Origin: Hyphomicrobiales bacterium
Lineage (GTDB): Bacteria; Pseudomonadota; Alphaproteobacteria; Rhizobiales; Rhizobiaceae
Length of the DNA stretch: 64,000 bases
Assembly (NCBI GenBank): GCA_900472925.1
Contig: UCJU01000004.1
Span: 361,129-425,128 of the forward strand
Direction of reading: 5' to 3'
Position numbers and translations under genes: made by a program. Below the pieces are notes generated by a model. The model had not been told where the DNA came from and made no database searches. It saw only the letters and a list, made by a program, of their open reading frames with translations. How positions within the stretch are numbered: position 1 is the first letter of the stretch; each line of letters opens with the position of its first letter. Below, piece after piece: positions 53,686 through 64,000 of the stretch.

Positions 53686-55437
53686 ATGAATACTTTGCAT
53701 AAATCCAATGCGACCTACAAACTGGATCAGCAGGCCGAATTGAGTGCCAAGTTGACCGCTGCCCATGCAAAGATCGAGAAGAGATTTCTTGATGGCGGCG
53801 CCGTTCTCGTTTCCGTCATGGACATTCTCGGCAACCTCACCGGCATCCTCGATGGCATGACCGGAACGCTGGATGGCAAGGCCGCCAAAAATAACGTCGA
53901 CGGTCTGCGCAAGACAATCGATGATCTTGCGCAACTGCCGAAAACGGAAGAACGTCGTCAGGCTGGCTTCAAGTCGCTGGCCGATATGTGCGCCTCTACG
54001 GGCGAACATATCGATGATATTCACGAGACCATCCGTTATCTCAAGACCTTCGCCACCACGGTCAAGATCACAGGTGCCGGTCTTGCGGAATTCGCAGGTT
54101 TTGCCGACGAGATACGCGAGCGCATTCAGTCCGGTGCCGATGAAGTCGGACGTTTTGCGAAGAACCTCGATGTCATGCGCAAGCAGTTGATCATGGCCCT
54201 GTCCTTTTCATCCAGCACAAAGGCGGATTTCGATTCCACCATTCCAAAGATCATCTCCGGTCTTAACGAAAACTCTGCCCGCATTTCCCAGCAGCATCAG
54301 GAAATGATGGATATCGCCGCGCAGGTGAAGAAGATCGCCCAGACGGTTCAGGGCAAGATCGGCTCCGTCCTGTCGTCCCTGCAGATCGGGGATATCACGC
54401 GCCAGCGCATCGAGCATATCCAAAGCATGCTTCAACTCATGGACGACTTCGTATCGTCTCCCGAGGGCAAGGCGCTGAGCACTTCCGAATATGAGGTGCT
54501 GAAGGAAGCGGTTTTGCAATTGGCAAGCGCCCAGATGGATGAAACGGCTGCCGATTTCCACCGCGATTGTGGCAAGATATTCAACAGCATTTCCAGCTTT
54601 GCCGATGATGCGGCGCGTATTCTCTCGCTGCGCGACGAACTGGTCGATAGAACTTCCAATGGCGATCGCAACGTCCTGGCTTTGATGGAGCAGGGTATCT
54701 TGGAAGCCTGCAATCTGGTCGCCCGCGTTCAGGAAAGCAGCGCCGAGGCCGACGGTGTCGTATCGTCCGTTACCACCAGTGCGCAGGAACTGTCCCGCGG
54801 CATCGAAATTTTGCGGTCCATCAAAATCGACATCCACTATATGGCGCTGAACTCCAACCTTCGCTGCTCGAAGCTGGGCGATGCCGGACGATCCGTCAAC
54901 GTGGTCAGCGGTGAAATGCGATTGTTCGCAGCCAAGCTGGAAACGCCTGCCGATGCCATCGTCGAGGAATTGCACCGGGTCGAGACCACCACGCAGCAAT
55001 TGACCCAGCAAGCAGGCGGTCTCTCCGCCGACCTCGCAGCCCCCTTGAACGAGGCTTTGGAAACCGTGCGCAACTCGAAAGCACAGATGGCAAGCGGTAT
55101 CGATGCTCTCGCTGTTGAGGGACAAGCCGTTTTCAGCCGTATCAGCTCGGCTGTTGTCACCCTCGATTTTCAGAGCGAACTCGGCAACACCTTCAACGAA
55201 TGTTGCCAGATTGCTGCGCAGTTGCCGCAGGGTTTCGAGGCCGATGTATCGGGATTTGCGGAAAAGATCAGCCCTTTCAGTTCCCAGGTCTACAAGCTTT
55301 ACACTATGGCTCAAGAGCGAGACATTCACCTTCGCTTCCTGCCCGGCAACGCCTCGACGTCGCATAAAAGCGACAGCGCGCCGAGCCAGCCTGCGGCTTC
55401 GGACGACGATGATCTTTTCGCGGACGCTTTATTTTAG
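53686..55437 (+). CDS. Soluble chemoreceptor-like coiled-coil protein
   Basis: A 583-residue, mostly helical protein with no signal peptide or membrane span. Residues about 380-415 (DIHYMALNSNLRCSKLGDAGRSVNVVSGEMR) align with the hairpin tip of methyl-accepting chemotaxis proteins, where the norm is LLALNAAIEAARAGE.GRGFAVVA.EVR. The central EAAR is replaced by RCSK, so binding to CheA/CheW may be lost or altered. The C terminus is acidic with a terminal DDDLFADALF. Heptad-like repeats fill both flanks. It may be a cytoplasmic receptor or a scaffold; no che genes are adjacent. Confidence 0.7.
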   Translation: MNTLHKSNATYKLDQQAELSAKLTAAHAKIEKRFLDGGAVLVSVMDILGNLTGILDGMTGTLDGKAAKNNVDGLRKTIDDLAQLPKTEERRQAGFKSLADMCASTGEHIDDIHETIRYLKTFATTVKITGAGLAEFAGFADEIRERIQSGADEVGRFAKNLDVMRKQLIMALSFSSSTKADFDSTIPKIISGLNENSARISQQHQEMMDIAAQVKKIAQTVQGKIGSVLSSLQIGDITRQRIEHIQSMLQLMDDFVSSPEGKALSTSEYEVLKEAVLQLASAQMDETAADFHRDCGKIFNSISSFADDAARILSLRDELVDRTSNGDRNVLALMEQGILEACNLVARVQESSAEADGVVSSVTTSAQELSRGIEILRSIKIDIHYMALNSNLRCSKLGDAGRSVNVVSGEMRLFAAKLETPADAIVEELHRVETTTQQLTQQAGGLSADLAAPLNEALETVRNSKAQMASGIDALAVEGQAVFSRISSAVVTLDFQSELGNTFNECCQIAAQLPQGFEADVSGFAEKISPFSSQVYKLYTMAQERDIHLRFLPGNASTSHKSDSAPSQPAASDDDDLFADALF

Positions 55438-55503
55438 CGGGAACGAAATCGGCTCATTCTCATTTCCTCCATGCAGATCGAAGAAACAACGGAGGAAGCA
55501 GAA

Positions 55504-55737
55504 ATGATTTCTGAAGATAAAATTCGTGAGCACATGGAAGTGCGTTCCGCAGACGGTAGCCATGTAGGCACTGTCGATCACCTGGATGGCCAGAGCCGGA
55601 TCAAGTTGACCAAGACCGACTCCGACGACGGCAAACACCATGTGATCCCGTTGGATTGGGTCGACCATGTAGATGCCCATGTGCATCTCAGCAGATCGGC
55701 CTCAGATGTGCGAAGCAACTGGGAAACACTCAACTAG
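55504..55737 (+). CDS. DUF2171-like small protein
   Basis: A 77-residue protein from MISEDKIREHMEVRSADG, with GGAGG upstream; an in-frame ATG at 55471 is less likely. The pattern VRSADGSHVGTVDHLDGQSRIKL ... HHVIPLDWVDHVDAHVHL is that of short PRC-barrel-like DUF2171 proteins, common in Rhizobiales and of unknown function, possibly stress-related. A bidirectional terminator follows. Confidence 0.75.
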   Translation: MISEDKIREHMEVRSADGSHVGTVDHLDGQSRIKLTKTDSDDGKHHVIPLDWVDHVDAHVHLSRSASDVRSNWETLN

Positions 55738-55762
55738 AGTGCCAGTGCTCGAATAACTCAAG

Positions 55763-55786
55763 ATGCGGCCCTGGTGGCCGCATTTT

Positions 55787-55788
<2 letters not shown>
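55763..55788. terminator. Bidirectional terminator between convergent genes
   Basis: ATGCGGCC (55763-55770), loop CTGGT, GGCCGCAT (55776-55783) and a T run that also contains the stop of the minus-strand ABC-F gene. Confidence 0.85.
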
Positions 55789-57412
<1,624 letters not shown>

Positions 57413-57510
57413 GGAGGTCTAACCGATAAGCTGGAGGTTTGGCGTCCCTATGCCATGTCGGGCCTTCACTGTCACCCGGTGAATCGTCATGGAATGCTTG
57501 TGATTTTTTT

Positions 57511-57526
57511 TGGAATGGATATTCCA
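57511..57526. promoter_or_regulatory. IolR-type operator GGAA-N6-TTCC upstream of iolR
   Basis: TGGAATGGATATTCCA contains an exact GGAA-N6-TTCC within a 16-bp palindrome. This is the binding consensus reported for IolR in Sinorhizobium. It lies 37 bases before the regulator's ATG, suggesting self-control. Binding is inferred. Confidence 0.7.
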
Positions 57527-57562
57527 TATTGTCATGGGGATGGAAAATATGAGGGGGATATC

Positions 57563-58381
57563 ATGAGCGACAATGCGGCACCGGCCACGGTCGAAGCTTT
57601 TCGGGAGCGTTTGCTGGAGATAAGCGGCAGCCTGCCGAAACGTCTTCGTCAATGCGCCGATTACGTCGCTTCGCATGCCGACCGCATCGCGGTGTCCACA
57701 GTCGCTGAACTGGCGGAAAGTGCTGGCGTCCAGCCGTCGGCCATCATGCGCTTCAGCCAGATCATGGGTTTTTCCGGTTTTTCGGACATGCAGCGCCTGT
57801 TTCGCGAACACTATACCGGCGGCGGCTGGCCGGATTACACGACGCGGCTCAGCAACCTGCGGGACAATGGCGAAGATGGCGGCGCGCTGCTTCTGGCCGA
57901 GTTCGTGGATGCGGGCCGTGCGTCGCTCGAAAACGTTCTGAAAACTGTCGATCCGCAGGAGTTTGAAACAGCCATTCGCGTGCTGTCGCAAGCCAGGATC
58001 ATCCACATCATCGGTCTGCGCCGCTCCTTTGCCGTCGCCACCTATCTCGCCTATGCCTTCGAGAAAATGGGCGTCCCGGCCATGCTGCACGCATCGGTCG
58101 GGCAACTGCACAATGAAAGCGCCATCCGCTCTGGCGATGTGGTGCTGGCCATCACCTTTTCGCCCTACTCGGCAGAGACGATGGACCTCGTATCGTCAAG
58201 TCTTTCCCGCCACATTCCGGTGATCGCCATGACCGACACGGCGGTCAGCCCAATGCACAAGCTTGGCGCCACGATCCTTGCGGTATCAGAGGTGGATTTC
58301 GGCGCATTCCGCTCGCTTTCGGCCACCTTGTGTGTTGCAATCGCATTGGCGGTAGGGGTCGGCACGCACCGCCAAAATTGA
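57563..58381 (+). CDS. iolR: RpiR-family regulator of inositol catabolism (IolR-like)
   Basis: A 272-residue RpiR protein: an N-terminal helix-turn-helix (STVAELAESAGVQPSAIMRFSQIMGFSGF) and a SIS sugar-phosphate-binding domain (IHIIGLRRSFAVATYLAYA, VVLAITFSPYSAETMDLV). GAGGGGG precedes the ATG; the open frame continues far leftward, but only as the shadow of the ABC-F gene. Directly upstream of iolC and flanked by GGAA-type sites, it is the probable repressor, relieved by an inositol breakdown intermediate. Confidence 0.87.
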   Translation: MSDNAAPATVEAFRERLLEISGSLPKRLRQCADYVASHADRIAVSTVAELAESAGVQPSAIMRFSQIMGFSGFSDMQRLFREHYTGGGWPDYTTRLSNLRDNGEDGGALLLAEFVDAGRASLENVLKTVDPQEFETAIRVLSQARIIHIIGLRRSFAVATYLAYAFEKMGVPAMLHASVGQLHNESAIRSGDVVLAITFSPYSAETMDLVSSSLSRHIPVIAMTDTAVSPMHKLGATILAVSEVDFGAFRSLSATLCVAIALAVGVGTHRQN

Positions 58382-58407
58382 ATATTTATGTTGAAAACAC
58401 AAAAAAT

Positions 58408-58461
58408 GGAATTTATAGTCCAAAAATAGCCCGAAATGGAATGATGGTGGAGTGTCATTCC
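58408..58461 (+). promoter_or_regulatory. Inositol operon operators upstream of iolC
   Basis: GGAATTTATAGTCC (58408-58421) fits GGAA-N6-TTCC with one mismatch. GGAATGA (58438-58444) and TCATTCC (58455-58461) form a wider inverted repeat. Both lie in the 117-bp gap between iolR and iolC. Confidence 0.55.
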
Positions 58462-58498
58462 AGAGGCAGGATTCGCGTGATAGCGAGGGAGGACGGTC

Positions 58499-60421
58499 GT
58501 GAAAAAACTCGATCTCATTACCATTGGCCGTTCGTCGGTCGATCTTTACGGCGCGCAGGTCGGCGGGCGACTGGAGGATATGTCCTCCTTCAACAAATAT
58601 ATCGGCGGCTCCCCCACCAATATTGCCGCCGGTGGCGCGCGTCTGGGTCTGAAGACCGCCGTCATCACCCGCGTGGGTGACGAGCACATGGGCCGCTTCA
58701 TCCGCGAACAGTTGGTGCGCGAAGGTGTCGACATCAGAGGCGTGAAGACCGACCCGGAACGCCTGACGGCACTGGTGTTGCTCGGCATCCGCGACCAGTC
58801 GCAATTTCCGCTGATCTTCTATCGCGAAAACTGCGCCGATATGGCGCTGTGTGAAGACGATATCGATCCGGCCTTCATCGCCGATGCCGGTTGCGTCTGC
58901 GCCACCGGTACGCATCTGTCCAACCCGAAGACCGAAGCTGCGGTTCTAAAGGCGCTGCGGCTGGCGCGGGACAACGGTGCCAAGACAGCGCTCGATATTG
59001 ATTACCGCCCCAACCTTTGGGGCGTCGCAGGTCACGGCGATGGCGAAAGCCGTTTTGTGGAGTCTGAGAAGGTCACTGCCAAATTGCAATCGACGCTGCA
59101 TCTGTTCGACCTCATCGTCGGGACGGAAGAGGAATTCCACATTGCCGGTGGCTCCACCGATACGCTGGAAGCGCTGAAGGCGGTTCGTAAGGTGTCCAAT
59201 GCGACCCTGGTTTGCAAGCGTGGTCCCATGGGCGCGTCCGTGTTTCCGGGCGACATTCCAGCCAGTCTCGATGACGGGGAATCCGGAGAGGGCTTCCCGA
59301 TCGAGGTCTTCAACGTGCTGGGTGCCGGTGATGGCTTCATGGCGGGTCTGTTTCGCGGCTGGCTGCGTGGCGAAGACTGGCCGACAACGCTGAAATACGC
59401 CAATGCCTGCGGTGCCTTTGCCGTCTCCCGCCACGGCTGCACACCCGCCTACCCCAGCTGGGAAGAGCTGCAATATTTCTTCCGCACCGGCATCAAGAAC
59501 AAGGCGCTGCGCAAGGACGAGGCACTGGAGCAGGTGCATTGGGCCACGAACCGCAAGGGTGACTGGAACACCATGCGCGTCTTCGCCTTCGACCACCGCA
59601 TGCAACTGGAAGCCATGGCGGATGAGGCCAACGTTGCGCATGACAAAATTGGCGAGTTCAAAAAGCTTTGCCTGAAAGCAGCCCTTCAGGTGTCCGGCGG
59701 CCAAGCCGGGTACGGCATTCTCTGCGACAGCCGCTTGGGGCGTGATGCGCTTTACGAAGCCAGCGGCACCGATTTGTGGATTGGCCGTCCCGTTGAATGG
59801 CCGGGCTCCCGACCCCTGACGCTGGAACCGGAACTCGGCCTCGATTTCGGCGGGCTGAACGAATGGCCAGCCAACAATGTCGTCAAAGTCCTGTGCTTCT
59901 ATCATCCTGACGATGCCGAGGGCTTGCGCAAGGAGCAGGAAGATACGGTGCTTCGCCTCTTCCAGGCCGCCCGTCGCAACCGGCTGGAACTTCTGCTGGA
60001 GGTCATCCCGTCCAAAGTCGGCCCGGTGGATGACACGACGACAGCCAAGATCATCGACCGCTTCTACGAGATCGGCGTCTATCCCGACTGGTGGAAGCTG
60101 GAACCGATGAAGAGCAAGGCGGCATGGAAGAACGCGACCGACGCGGTAAAGCGCAACGACGCTTACCTCCGTGGTATCGTCGTCCTCGGTCTCGATGCGC
60201 CACAGGCGGAGCTGGAGGAAAGCTTCCGTCTGGCAGCCGGTTTCGATCTGGTCAAAGGCTTTGCCGTGGGCCGGACGATCTTTGCGGATGCCGGGAGGGC
60301 TTGGCTTTCCGGCAAGATGAGCGATGCGGAGGCCGTCGCTCAAATGGCGGAGCGCTACAGCGCGCTTTGCCGCATATGGGATGAGGCACGGGCCGCAGGA
60401 AACAAGGGAGAGGCAGCGTGA
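58499..60421 (+). CDS. iolC: IolC 5-dehydro-2-deoxygluconokinase fused to DUF2090 domain
   Basis: A 640-residue bifunctional-looking protein from a GTG start with GGGAGG upstream. Residues 1-330 are a PfkB kinase with IGGSPTNIAAGGARLG and the catalytic NVLGAGDGFMAGLFRGWL; residues about 350-640 are a DUF2090 aldolase-like barrel (VFAFDHRMQLEAM, KVLCFYHPDDAEG). IolC phosphorylates 5-dehydro-2-deoxygluconate in inositol breakdown; the DUF2090 part is probably the downstream aldolase, as in other rhizobial iolC genes. Stop overlaps iolD (GTGA). Confidence 0.93.
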   Translation: MKKLDLITIGRSSVDLYGAQVGGRLEDMSSFNKYIGGSPTNIAAGGARLGLKTAVITRVGDEHMGRFIREQLVREGVDIRGVKTDPERLTALVLLGIRDQSQFPLIFYRENCADMALCEDDIDPAFIADAGCVCATGTHLSNPKTEAAVLKALRLARDNGAKTALDIDYRPNLWGVAGHGDGESRFVESEKVTAKLQSTLHLFDLIVGTEEEFHIAGGSTDTLEALKAVRKVSNATLVCKRGPMGASVFPGDIPASLDDGESGEGFPIEVFNVLGAGDGFMAGLFRGWLRGEDWPTTLKYANACGAFAVSRHGCTPAYPSWEELQYFFRTGIKNKALRKDEALEQVHWATNRKGDWNTMRVFAFDHRMQLEAMADEANVAHDKIGEFKKLCLKAALQVSGGQAGYGILCDSRLGRDALYEASGTDLWIGRPVEWPGSRPLTLEPELGLDFGGLNEWPANNVVKVLCFYHPDDAEGLRKEQEDTVLRLFQAARRNRLELLLEVIPSKVGPVDDTTTAKIIDRFYEIGVYPDWWKLEPMKSKAAWKNATDAVKRNDAYLRGIVVLGLDAPQAELEESFRLAAGFDLVKGFAVGRTIFADAGRAWLSGKMSDAEAVAQMAERYSALCRIWDEARAAGNKGEAA

Positions 60422-62241
60422 CGACACTACGTTTGACGGCAGCGCAGGCAATGGTGCGCTATTTGGCCGCGCAGATGAATGAGGACGGTGACACCTATAT
60501 CGCCGGTGTCTGGGCCATCTTCGGTCACGGCAATGTCGCCGGTATCGGTGAGGCTCTCTATGGCATTCGCGATGAGTTGAAGACCTATCGCGGCCAAAAC
60601 GAACAGTCCATGGCGCATGCGGCGATCGCTTACGCAAAACAACTCGGCCGTCGCCGCGCCATGGCCGTCACGTCCTCCATCGGCCCAGGCGCGACGAACA
60701 TGGTCACGGCTGCGGCGCTGGCCCATGTCAATCGCTTGCCCGTCCTGCTCATCCCCGGCGATGTCTTCGCCAATCGCGGGCCGGACCCGGTGTTGCAGCA
60801 GATCGAAGATTTCGGCGATGGCACCGTTTCCGCCAATGATTGCTTCAAGCCCGTCAGCCGTTATTTCGACCGCATCACGCGGCCCGAACAGCTTCTGACT
60901 GCCTTGCCACGCGCCATGCGCACCCTGACCGATCCCGCCGATTGCGGCCCTGTCACGCTCGCCTTCTGTCAGGATGTGCAGGCGGAAGCCTATGATTATC
61001 CGGCCAGTTTTTTTGAGAAAAAAGTCTGGCGCCAGCGCCGCCCTGAGCCTGATGTCGCCGAGTTCGATGAAGCCGTTGCCGCGTTGAAAGCCGCCAAGAA
61101 CCCCGTCATCGTCGCCGGTGGCGGCGTGCATTTCTCTGGCGCAACAGAAACGTTGAAACGCTTTGCCGAAACGCACTCCATTCCGGTCGTCGAAACACAG
61201 GCGGGCAAATCCGCTCTCGCCTGGGACCACGCGCTGAACTTCGGCCCCGTGGGTGTGACGGGCGCAGATAGCGCCAACGCCATCGCCGAAAAGGCAGATC
61301 TCGTTTTCGGCATCGGTACCCGCTTTCAGGATTTCACCACCGGCTCCTGGGCGCTGTTCAAAAACCCTGATCGCAAGCTGCTGGCCCTCAACGTCCAGCC
61401 CTATGACAGCGCCAAGCACAATGCCATCAGCCTCACGGCGGATGCCAAGGTGGGTCTGGAAAAGCTGTCCAACGCCTTGGGACATCATCGTTTTACAGCG
61501 TCTGATACTGAATTGAAACAACAATGGTTTGCAAAGGCCGATGCCGTAACTGCAGCACCGACCGAAGCCAACAGCCTGCCAACGGACATGCAGGTTATCG
61601 GCGCTGTGCAACGCGCCTCTCGTGACAACACCGTCGTCATGTGCGCGGCGGGCACCATGCCGGGCGAGTTGCATCAGCTCTGGAAGGCCAAGCTGCCGCT
61701 GTCTTACCACATGGAATACGGCTTCTCCTGCATGGGGTACGAAATCGCCGGTGGCCTCGGCATCAAGATGGCGCAGCCGCATCGTGACGTGATCGTCATG
61801 GTCGGCGACGGCTCCTATATGATGATGAATTCCGAGCTTGCGACTGCGGTTGCGATGGGCGTGAAGATCACCCTCGTCATCACCGATAACAGAGGTTATG
61901 GCTGCATCAACCGGCTGCAAATGGGCACAGGCGGCGCGGAGTTCAACAATCTCTACGCCCACACCAACCACACCAACCCCATCGGCATCGATTTTACCGC
62001 CCACGCCGCCAGCATGGGCGCGGATGCTCACAAGGTGTCCTCGATTGCGGAACTGGAAACAGCCTTGAACGCGGCGCGCGAGGCGACGGTCACAACCGTC
62101 ATCGTCATCGACACCGACCCATACCCGACCCCGGATGCCGGTGGTTACTGGTGGGATGTGGCAGTGCCTGAGGTGTCCGAGCGCACAGAAGTCAACAATG
62201 CACGCGCCGCTTACGAAGCCGCGTTGAAGGAAAGACAGTAA
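60418..62241 (+). CDS. iolD: IolD, trihydroxycyclohexane-dione hydrolase (ThDP-dependent)
   Basis: A 607-residue thiamine-diphosphate enzyme with the acetohydroxyacid-synthase fold, from a GTG start that overlaps the iolC stop. The ThDP-binding motif is [29 protein letters not shown], and the catalytic glutamate is in [19 protein letters not shown]. IolD opens the ring of 3D-trihydroxycyclohexane-1,2-dione to 5-deoxyglucuronate. Confidence 0.95.
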   Translation: MTTLRLTAAQAMVRYLAAQMNEDGDTYIAGVWAIFGHGNVAGIGEALYGIRDELKTYRGQNEQSMAHAAIAYAKQLGRRRAMAVTSSIGPGATNMVTAAALAHVNRLPVLLIPGDVFANRGPDPVLQQIEDFGDGTVSANDCFKPVSRYFDRITRPEQLLTALPRAMRTLTDPADCGPVTLAFCQDVQAEAYDYPASFFEKKVWRQRRPEPDVAEFDEAVAALKAAKNPVIVAGGGVHFSGATETLKRFAETHSIPVVETQAGKSALAWDHALNFGPVGVTGADSANAIAEKADLVFGIGTRFQDFTTGSWALFKNPDRKLLALNVQPYDSAKHNAISLTADAKVGLEKLSNALGHHRFTASDTELKQQWFAKADAVTAAPTEANSLPTDMQVIGAVQRASRDNTVVMCAAGTMPGELHQLWKAKLPLSYHMEYGFSCMGYEIAGGLGIKMAQPHRDVIVMVGDGSYMMMNSELATAVAMGVKITLVITDNRGYGCINRLQMGTGGAEFNNLYAHTNHTNPIGIDFTAHAASMGADAHKVSSIAELETALNAAREATVTTVIVIDTDPYPTPDAGGYWWDVAVPEVSERTEVNNARAAYEAALKERQ

Positions 62242-62242
62242 G

Positions 62243-63142
62243 ATGATCCTTTACGGCACCAATCCCATCGCCTGGAGCAATGATGACGACCGCACGCTGG
62301 GCGCCCATATCAGCCTTGAGCAATGCCTGGATGAAACCTCGAAAATCGGTTTCGACGGCATCGAAAAGGGCCATAAATTTCCACAGCAGCCGGATGCGCT
62401 GAAAACGGTTCTGGAGCCACGTAATCTGCGCTTCGTTTCGGGTTGGCACTCGCTCAACCTGCTGACCCATTCCATCGAAGACGAGAAGGCGGCCATGCAG
62501 CCCGCGCTCGATCTTCTGAAAGCCATGGGCTCGAAGGTTATCATTGTTTGCGAAACCTCGAATGCCATTCACGGCGATGACGAAAAGCCGGTCAATGACC
62601 GTCCCAAGCTTGCCGATGGCGAGTGGGCGACTTTCGGCGCTGGTGTGGAAGCGCTCGCGAAATTCGCAGCCGGGCAGGGTATCGCCCTCGTCTACCATCA
62701 CCACATGGGCACTATCATCGAGAGCGAAGATGAGATCGACCGCCTGATGGAAAACACCGGCCCGCACACCAAGCTGTTGCTGGACACCGGCCACACGCTA
62801 TTCGGTGGCGGGGATCCCGCACGTCTCGCCCGCAATCACATGGCCCGCGTCGGCCACATCCACGCGAAGAACGTCAGGCCAGAGATTGCAGCGCAAGTGC
62901 GCAACGAAAAGCTTTCGTTCCTCGAAGGTGTGCGTCGCGGTGTGTTTACCGTTCCCGGCGATACGGAAGGCGGCGTCGACTTTCCATCCGTCCTGAAAAT
63001 TGCCGCCGAGCATGATTACAGCGGCTGGCTGGTGATCGAGGCCGAGCAGGACCCTGATGTCCGCAACCCCTTCGAATATCAAAGCCTTGGCCTAAAATCC
63101 TTAAGGGATTTCGCCAGGCAAGCCGGGCTTGATAAAGCCTGA
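62243..63142 (+). CDS. iolE: IolE, 2-keto-myo-inositol dehydratase
   Basis: A 299-residue TIM-barrel protein of the xylose-isomerase-like superfamily. Metal-site segments include [28 protein letters not shown] and [12 protein letters not shown]. It dehydrates scyllo-inosose to the dione used by IolD. The gene starts one base after the iolD stop. Confidence 0.95.
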   Translation: MILYGTNPIAWSNDDDRTLGAHISLEQCLDETSKIGFDGIEKGHKFPQQPDALKTVLEPRNLRFVSGWHSLNLLTHSIEDEKAAMQPALDLLKAMGSKVIIVCETSNAIHGDDEKPVNDRPKLADGEWATFGAGVEALAKFAAGQGIALVYHHHMGTIIESEDEIDRLMENTGPHTKLLLDTGHTLFGGGDPARLARNHMARVGHIHAKNVRPEIAAQVRNEKLSFLEGVRRGVFTVPGDTEGGVDFPSVLKIAAEHDYSGWLVIEAEQDPDVRNPFEYQSLGLKSLRDFARQAGLDKA

Positions 63143-63157
63143 TCAAAGGAGACGACG

Positions 63158-63967
63158 ATGGCCAATCTGCTGCGCAAGCCCACCGGGAAAACCGGCAAGG
63201 TCCACGACATCACACCCGAAAGTGCGGAATGGGGCTATGTCGGTTTCGGTCTCTACCGGCTGAAACCGGGCGAAACCGCAAGCGAGCAAACAGGAGAAAC
63301 GGAAGTCATCCTTGTCTTGGTGGAAGGCAAGGCGGAGGTATCGTCTGAAGACAAGCAGTTAGGCGAACTCGGCGACCGCATGAACGTCTTCGAGCGCAAG
63401 CCGCCACATTGCGTCTATATTCCCGCCGGATCGTCATGGTCGGTCGAAGCCACGACAGATTGCACCATCGGCGTCTGCACCGCACCGGGCAAGCCCGGCA
63501 GGAAAGCGCAGATCATCGGCCCCTCTGGCATTTCACTCAGCGAGCGCGGCAAGGGTGCCAACACCCGCTACATCTTCCCCATTGCCATGGAAGACCGCGA
63601 TGTGGCCGATAGCCTGCTGGTCACGGAAGTCTTCACCCCCTCCGGCCACTGGTCGTCTTATCCGCCGCATCGGCATGACGAGGATAACTTCCCCGACATG
63701 ACCTATCTGGAAGAAACCTACTACCACCGCCTTAATCCTAACAAGGGCTTTGGTTTCCAGCGGGTGTTCACGGAGGATGGTTCGCTGGACGAAACCATGG
63801 CGGTTTCCGATGGGGATGTCGTGCTGGTGCCCAAGGGGCATCACCCCTGCGGCGCGCCCTACGGGTACGAAATGTACTACCTCAACGTCATGGCCGGCCC
63901 GATGCGCAAATGGCGCTTCCAGAACCACCCGGATCATGACTGGATATTCAAGCGCGATAATGGGTGA
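63158..63967 (+). CDS. iolB: IolB, 5-deoxyglucuronate isomerase
   Basis: A 269-residue bicupin, opening MANLLRKPTGKTGKVHD. The metal motif is in SSYPPHRHDEDNFPDMTYLEETYYHR, and KGHHPCGAPYGYEMYYLNVMAGP is the conserved C-terminal block. It converts 5-deoxyglucuronate to 5-dehydro-2-deoxygluconate, the IolC substrate. AAAGGAG precedes the ATG. Only 33 bases remain to the window's end, with no further gene visible. Confidence 0.95.
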   Translation: MANLLRKPTGKTGKVHDITPESAEWGYVGFGLYRLKPGETASEQTGETEVILVLVEGKAEVSSEDKQLGELGDRMNVFERKPPHCVYIPAGSSWSVEATTDCTIGVCTAPGKPGRKAQIIGPSGISLSERGKGANTRYIFPIAMEDRDVADSLLVTEVFTPSGHWSSYPPHRHDEDNFPDMTYLEETYYHRLNPNKGFGFQRVFTEDGSLDETMAVSDGDVVLVPKGHHPCGAPYGYEMYYLNVMAGPMRKWRFQNHPDHDWIFKRDNG

Positions 63968-64000
63968 GGTCAGCGGGCGGGGTTCACCCCCCTCTGTCCT

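Noticed and set aside
54208..55365. 385-codon minus-strand frame opposite the chemoreceptor-like gene
   Set aside because: Shadow of an alpha-helical coding sequence; no ribosome site and no recognisable motif.
58946..62031. Two long minus-strand frames (563 and 534 codons) opposite iolC and iolD
   Set aside because: Both lie wholly within strongly recognised iol genes on the other strand and show no domain.

Overview
The window reads as chromosomal DNA of an alphaproteobacterium of the Rhizobiaceae, most likely Agrobacterium or a close Rhizobium. Grounds: dense GC-rich genes with many ATGA/TAATG overlaps; an imuA-imuB-dnaE2 mutasome behind a GAAC-N7-GAAC LexA box; an exoY/exoF/exoQ polysaccharide trio; a rhizobial-type iolR-iolC-iolD-iolE-iolB locus whose iolC carries a DUF2090 domain; several solute-uptake operons with GntR regulators; and a tRNA-Arg(CCU) gene interrupted by a group I intron, an arrangement described in Agrobacterium. 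No phage, transposase, integrase or CRISPR was seen. The species call is an inference.

Region by region. 1-8.9 kb: an accessory catabolic cluster (rhodanese, double ABC ATPase, GntR regulator, Asp/Glu/hydantoin racemase, dihydropyrimidinase-like hydrolase, DapA-like aldolase, SDR, MalY-like C-S lyase), with TACGTA-centred operator candidates at both promoters. 9.1-9.4 kb: tRNA-Arg(CCU) with a 228-nt intron. 9.4-16.2 kb: a minus-strand sugar or sugar-acid operon (DapA-family aldolase, GntR, ABC transporter, PfkB kinase). 16.5-19.1 kb: an FtsK-type translocase with no membrane segments. 19.2-22.6 kb: a membrane GGDEF-EAL protein divergent from a PhcB-like methyltransferase. 22.7-28.4 kb: a ureidoglycine aminohydrolase-type bicupin, an RTX-GH16 secreted glycanase, a 2-keto-4-pentenoate hydratase-like enzyme, and two divergent citrate-synthase-family genes, one carrying an HTH domain, separated by tandem inverted repeats. 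28.6-32.7 kb: an operon of a HAMP-GGDEF-EAL protein and two periplasmic binding proteins without permease or ATPase. 32.7-34 kb: a thiolase remnant, a small unknown protein and a DJ-1/PfpI protein. 34.6-38 kb: exoY, exoF, exoQ. 38.1-43.6 kb: the SOS mutasome. 43.6-51.2 kb: a YtfQRT-YjfF-type sugar transporter with GntR regulator, divergent from a sugar-acid dehydratase. 51.3-57.4 kb: PPP phosphatase, an Ada-zinc-domain-like protein overlapping alkB, a soluble chemoreceptor-like protein, a DUF2171-like protein and an ABC-F ATPase. 57.5-64 kb: the inositol (iol) locus with GGAA-N6-TTCC sites.

How the genes work together: most of the window is nutrient scavenging, with local repressors beside their operons and visible palindromes in the promoters. 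The parts most likely to hold undescribed biology are the 0.2-8.9 kb hydantoinase/C-S lyase cluster, the cyclic-di-GMP protein co-transcribed with two binding proteins, the HTH-citrate synthase pair, the Ada-like/AlkB pair, and the cytoplasmic receptor-like protein with a degenerate signalling tip.
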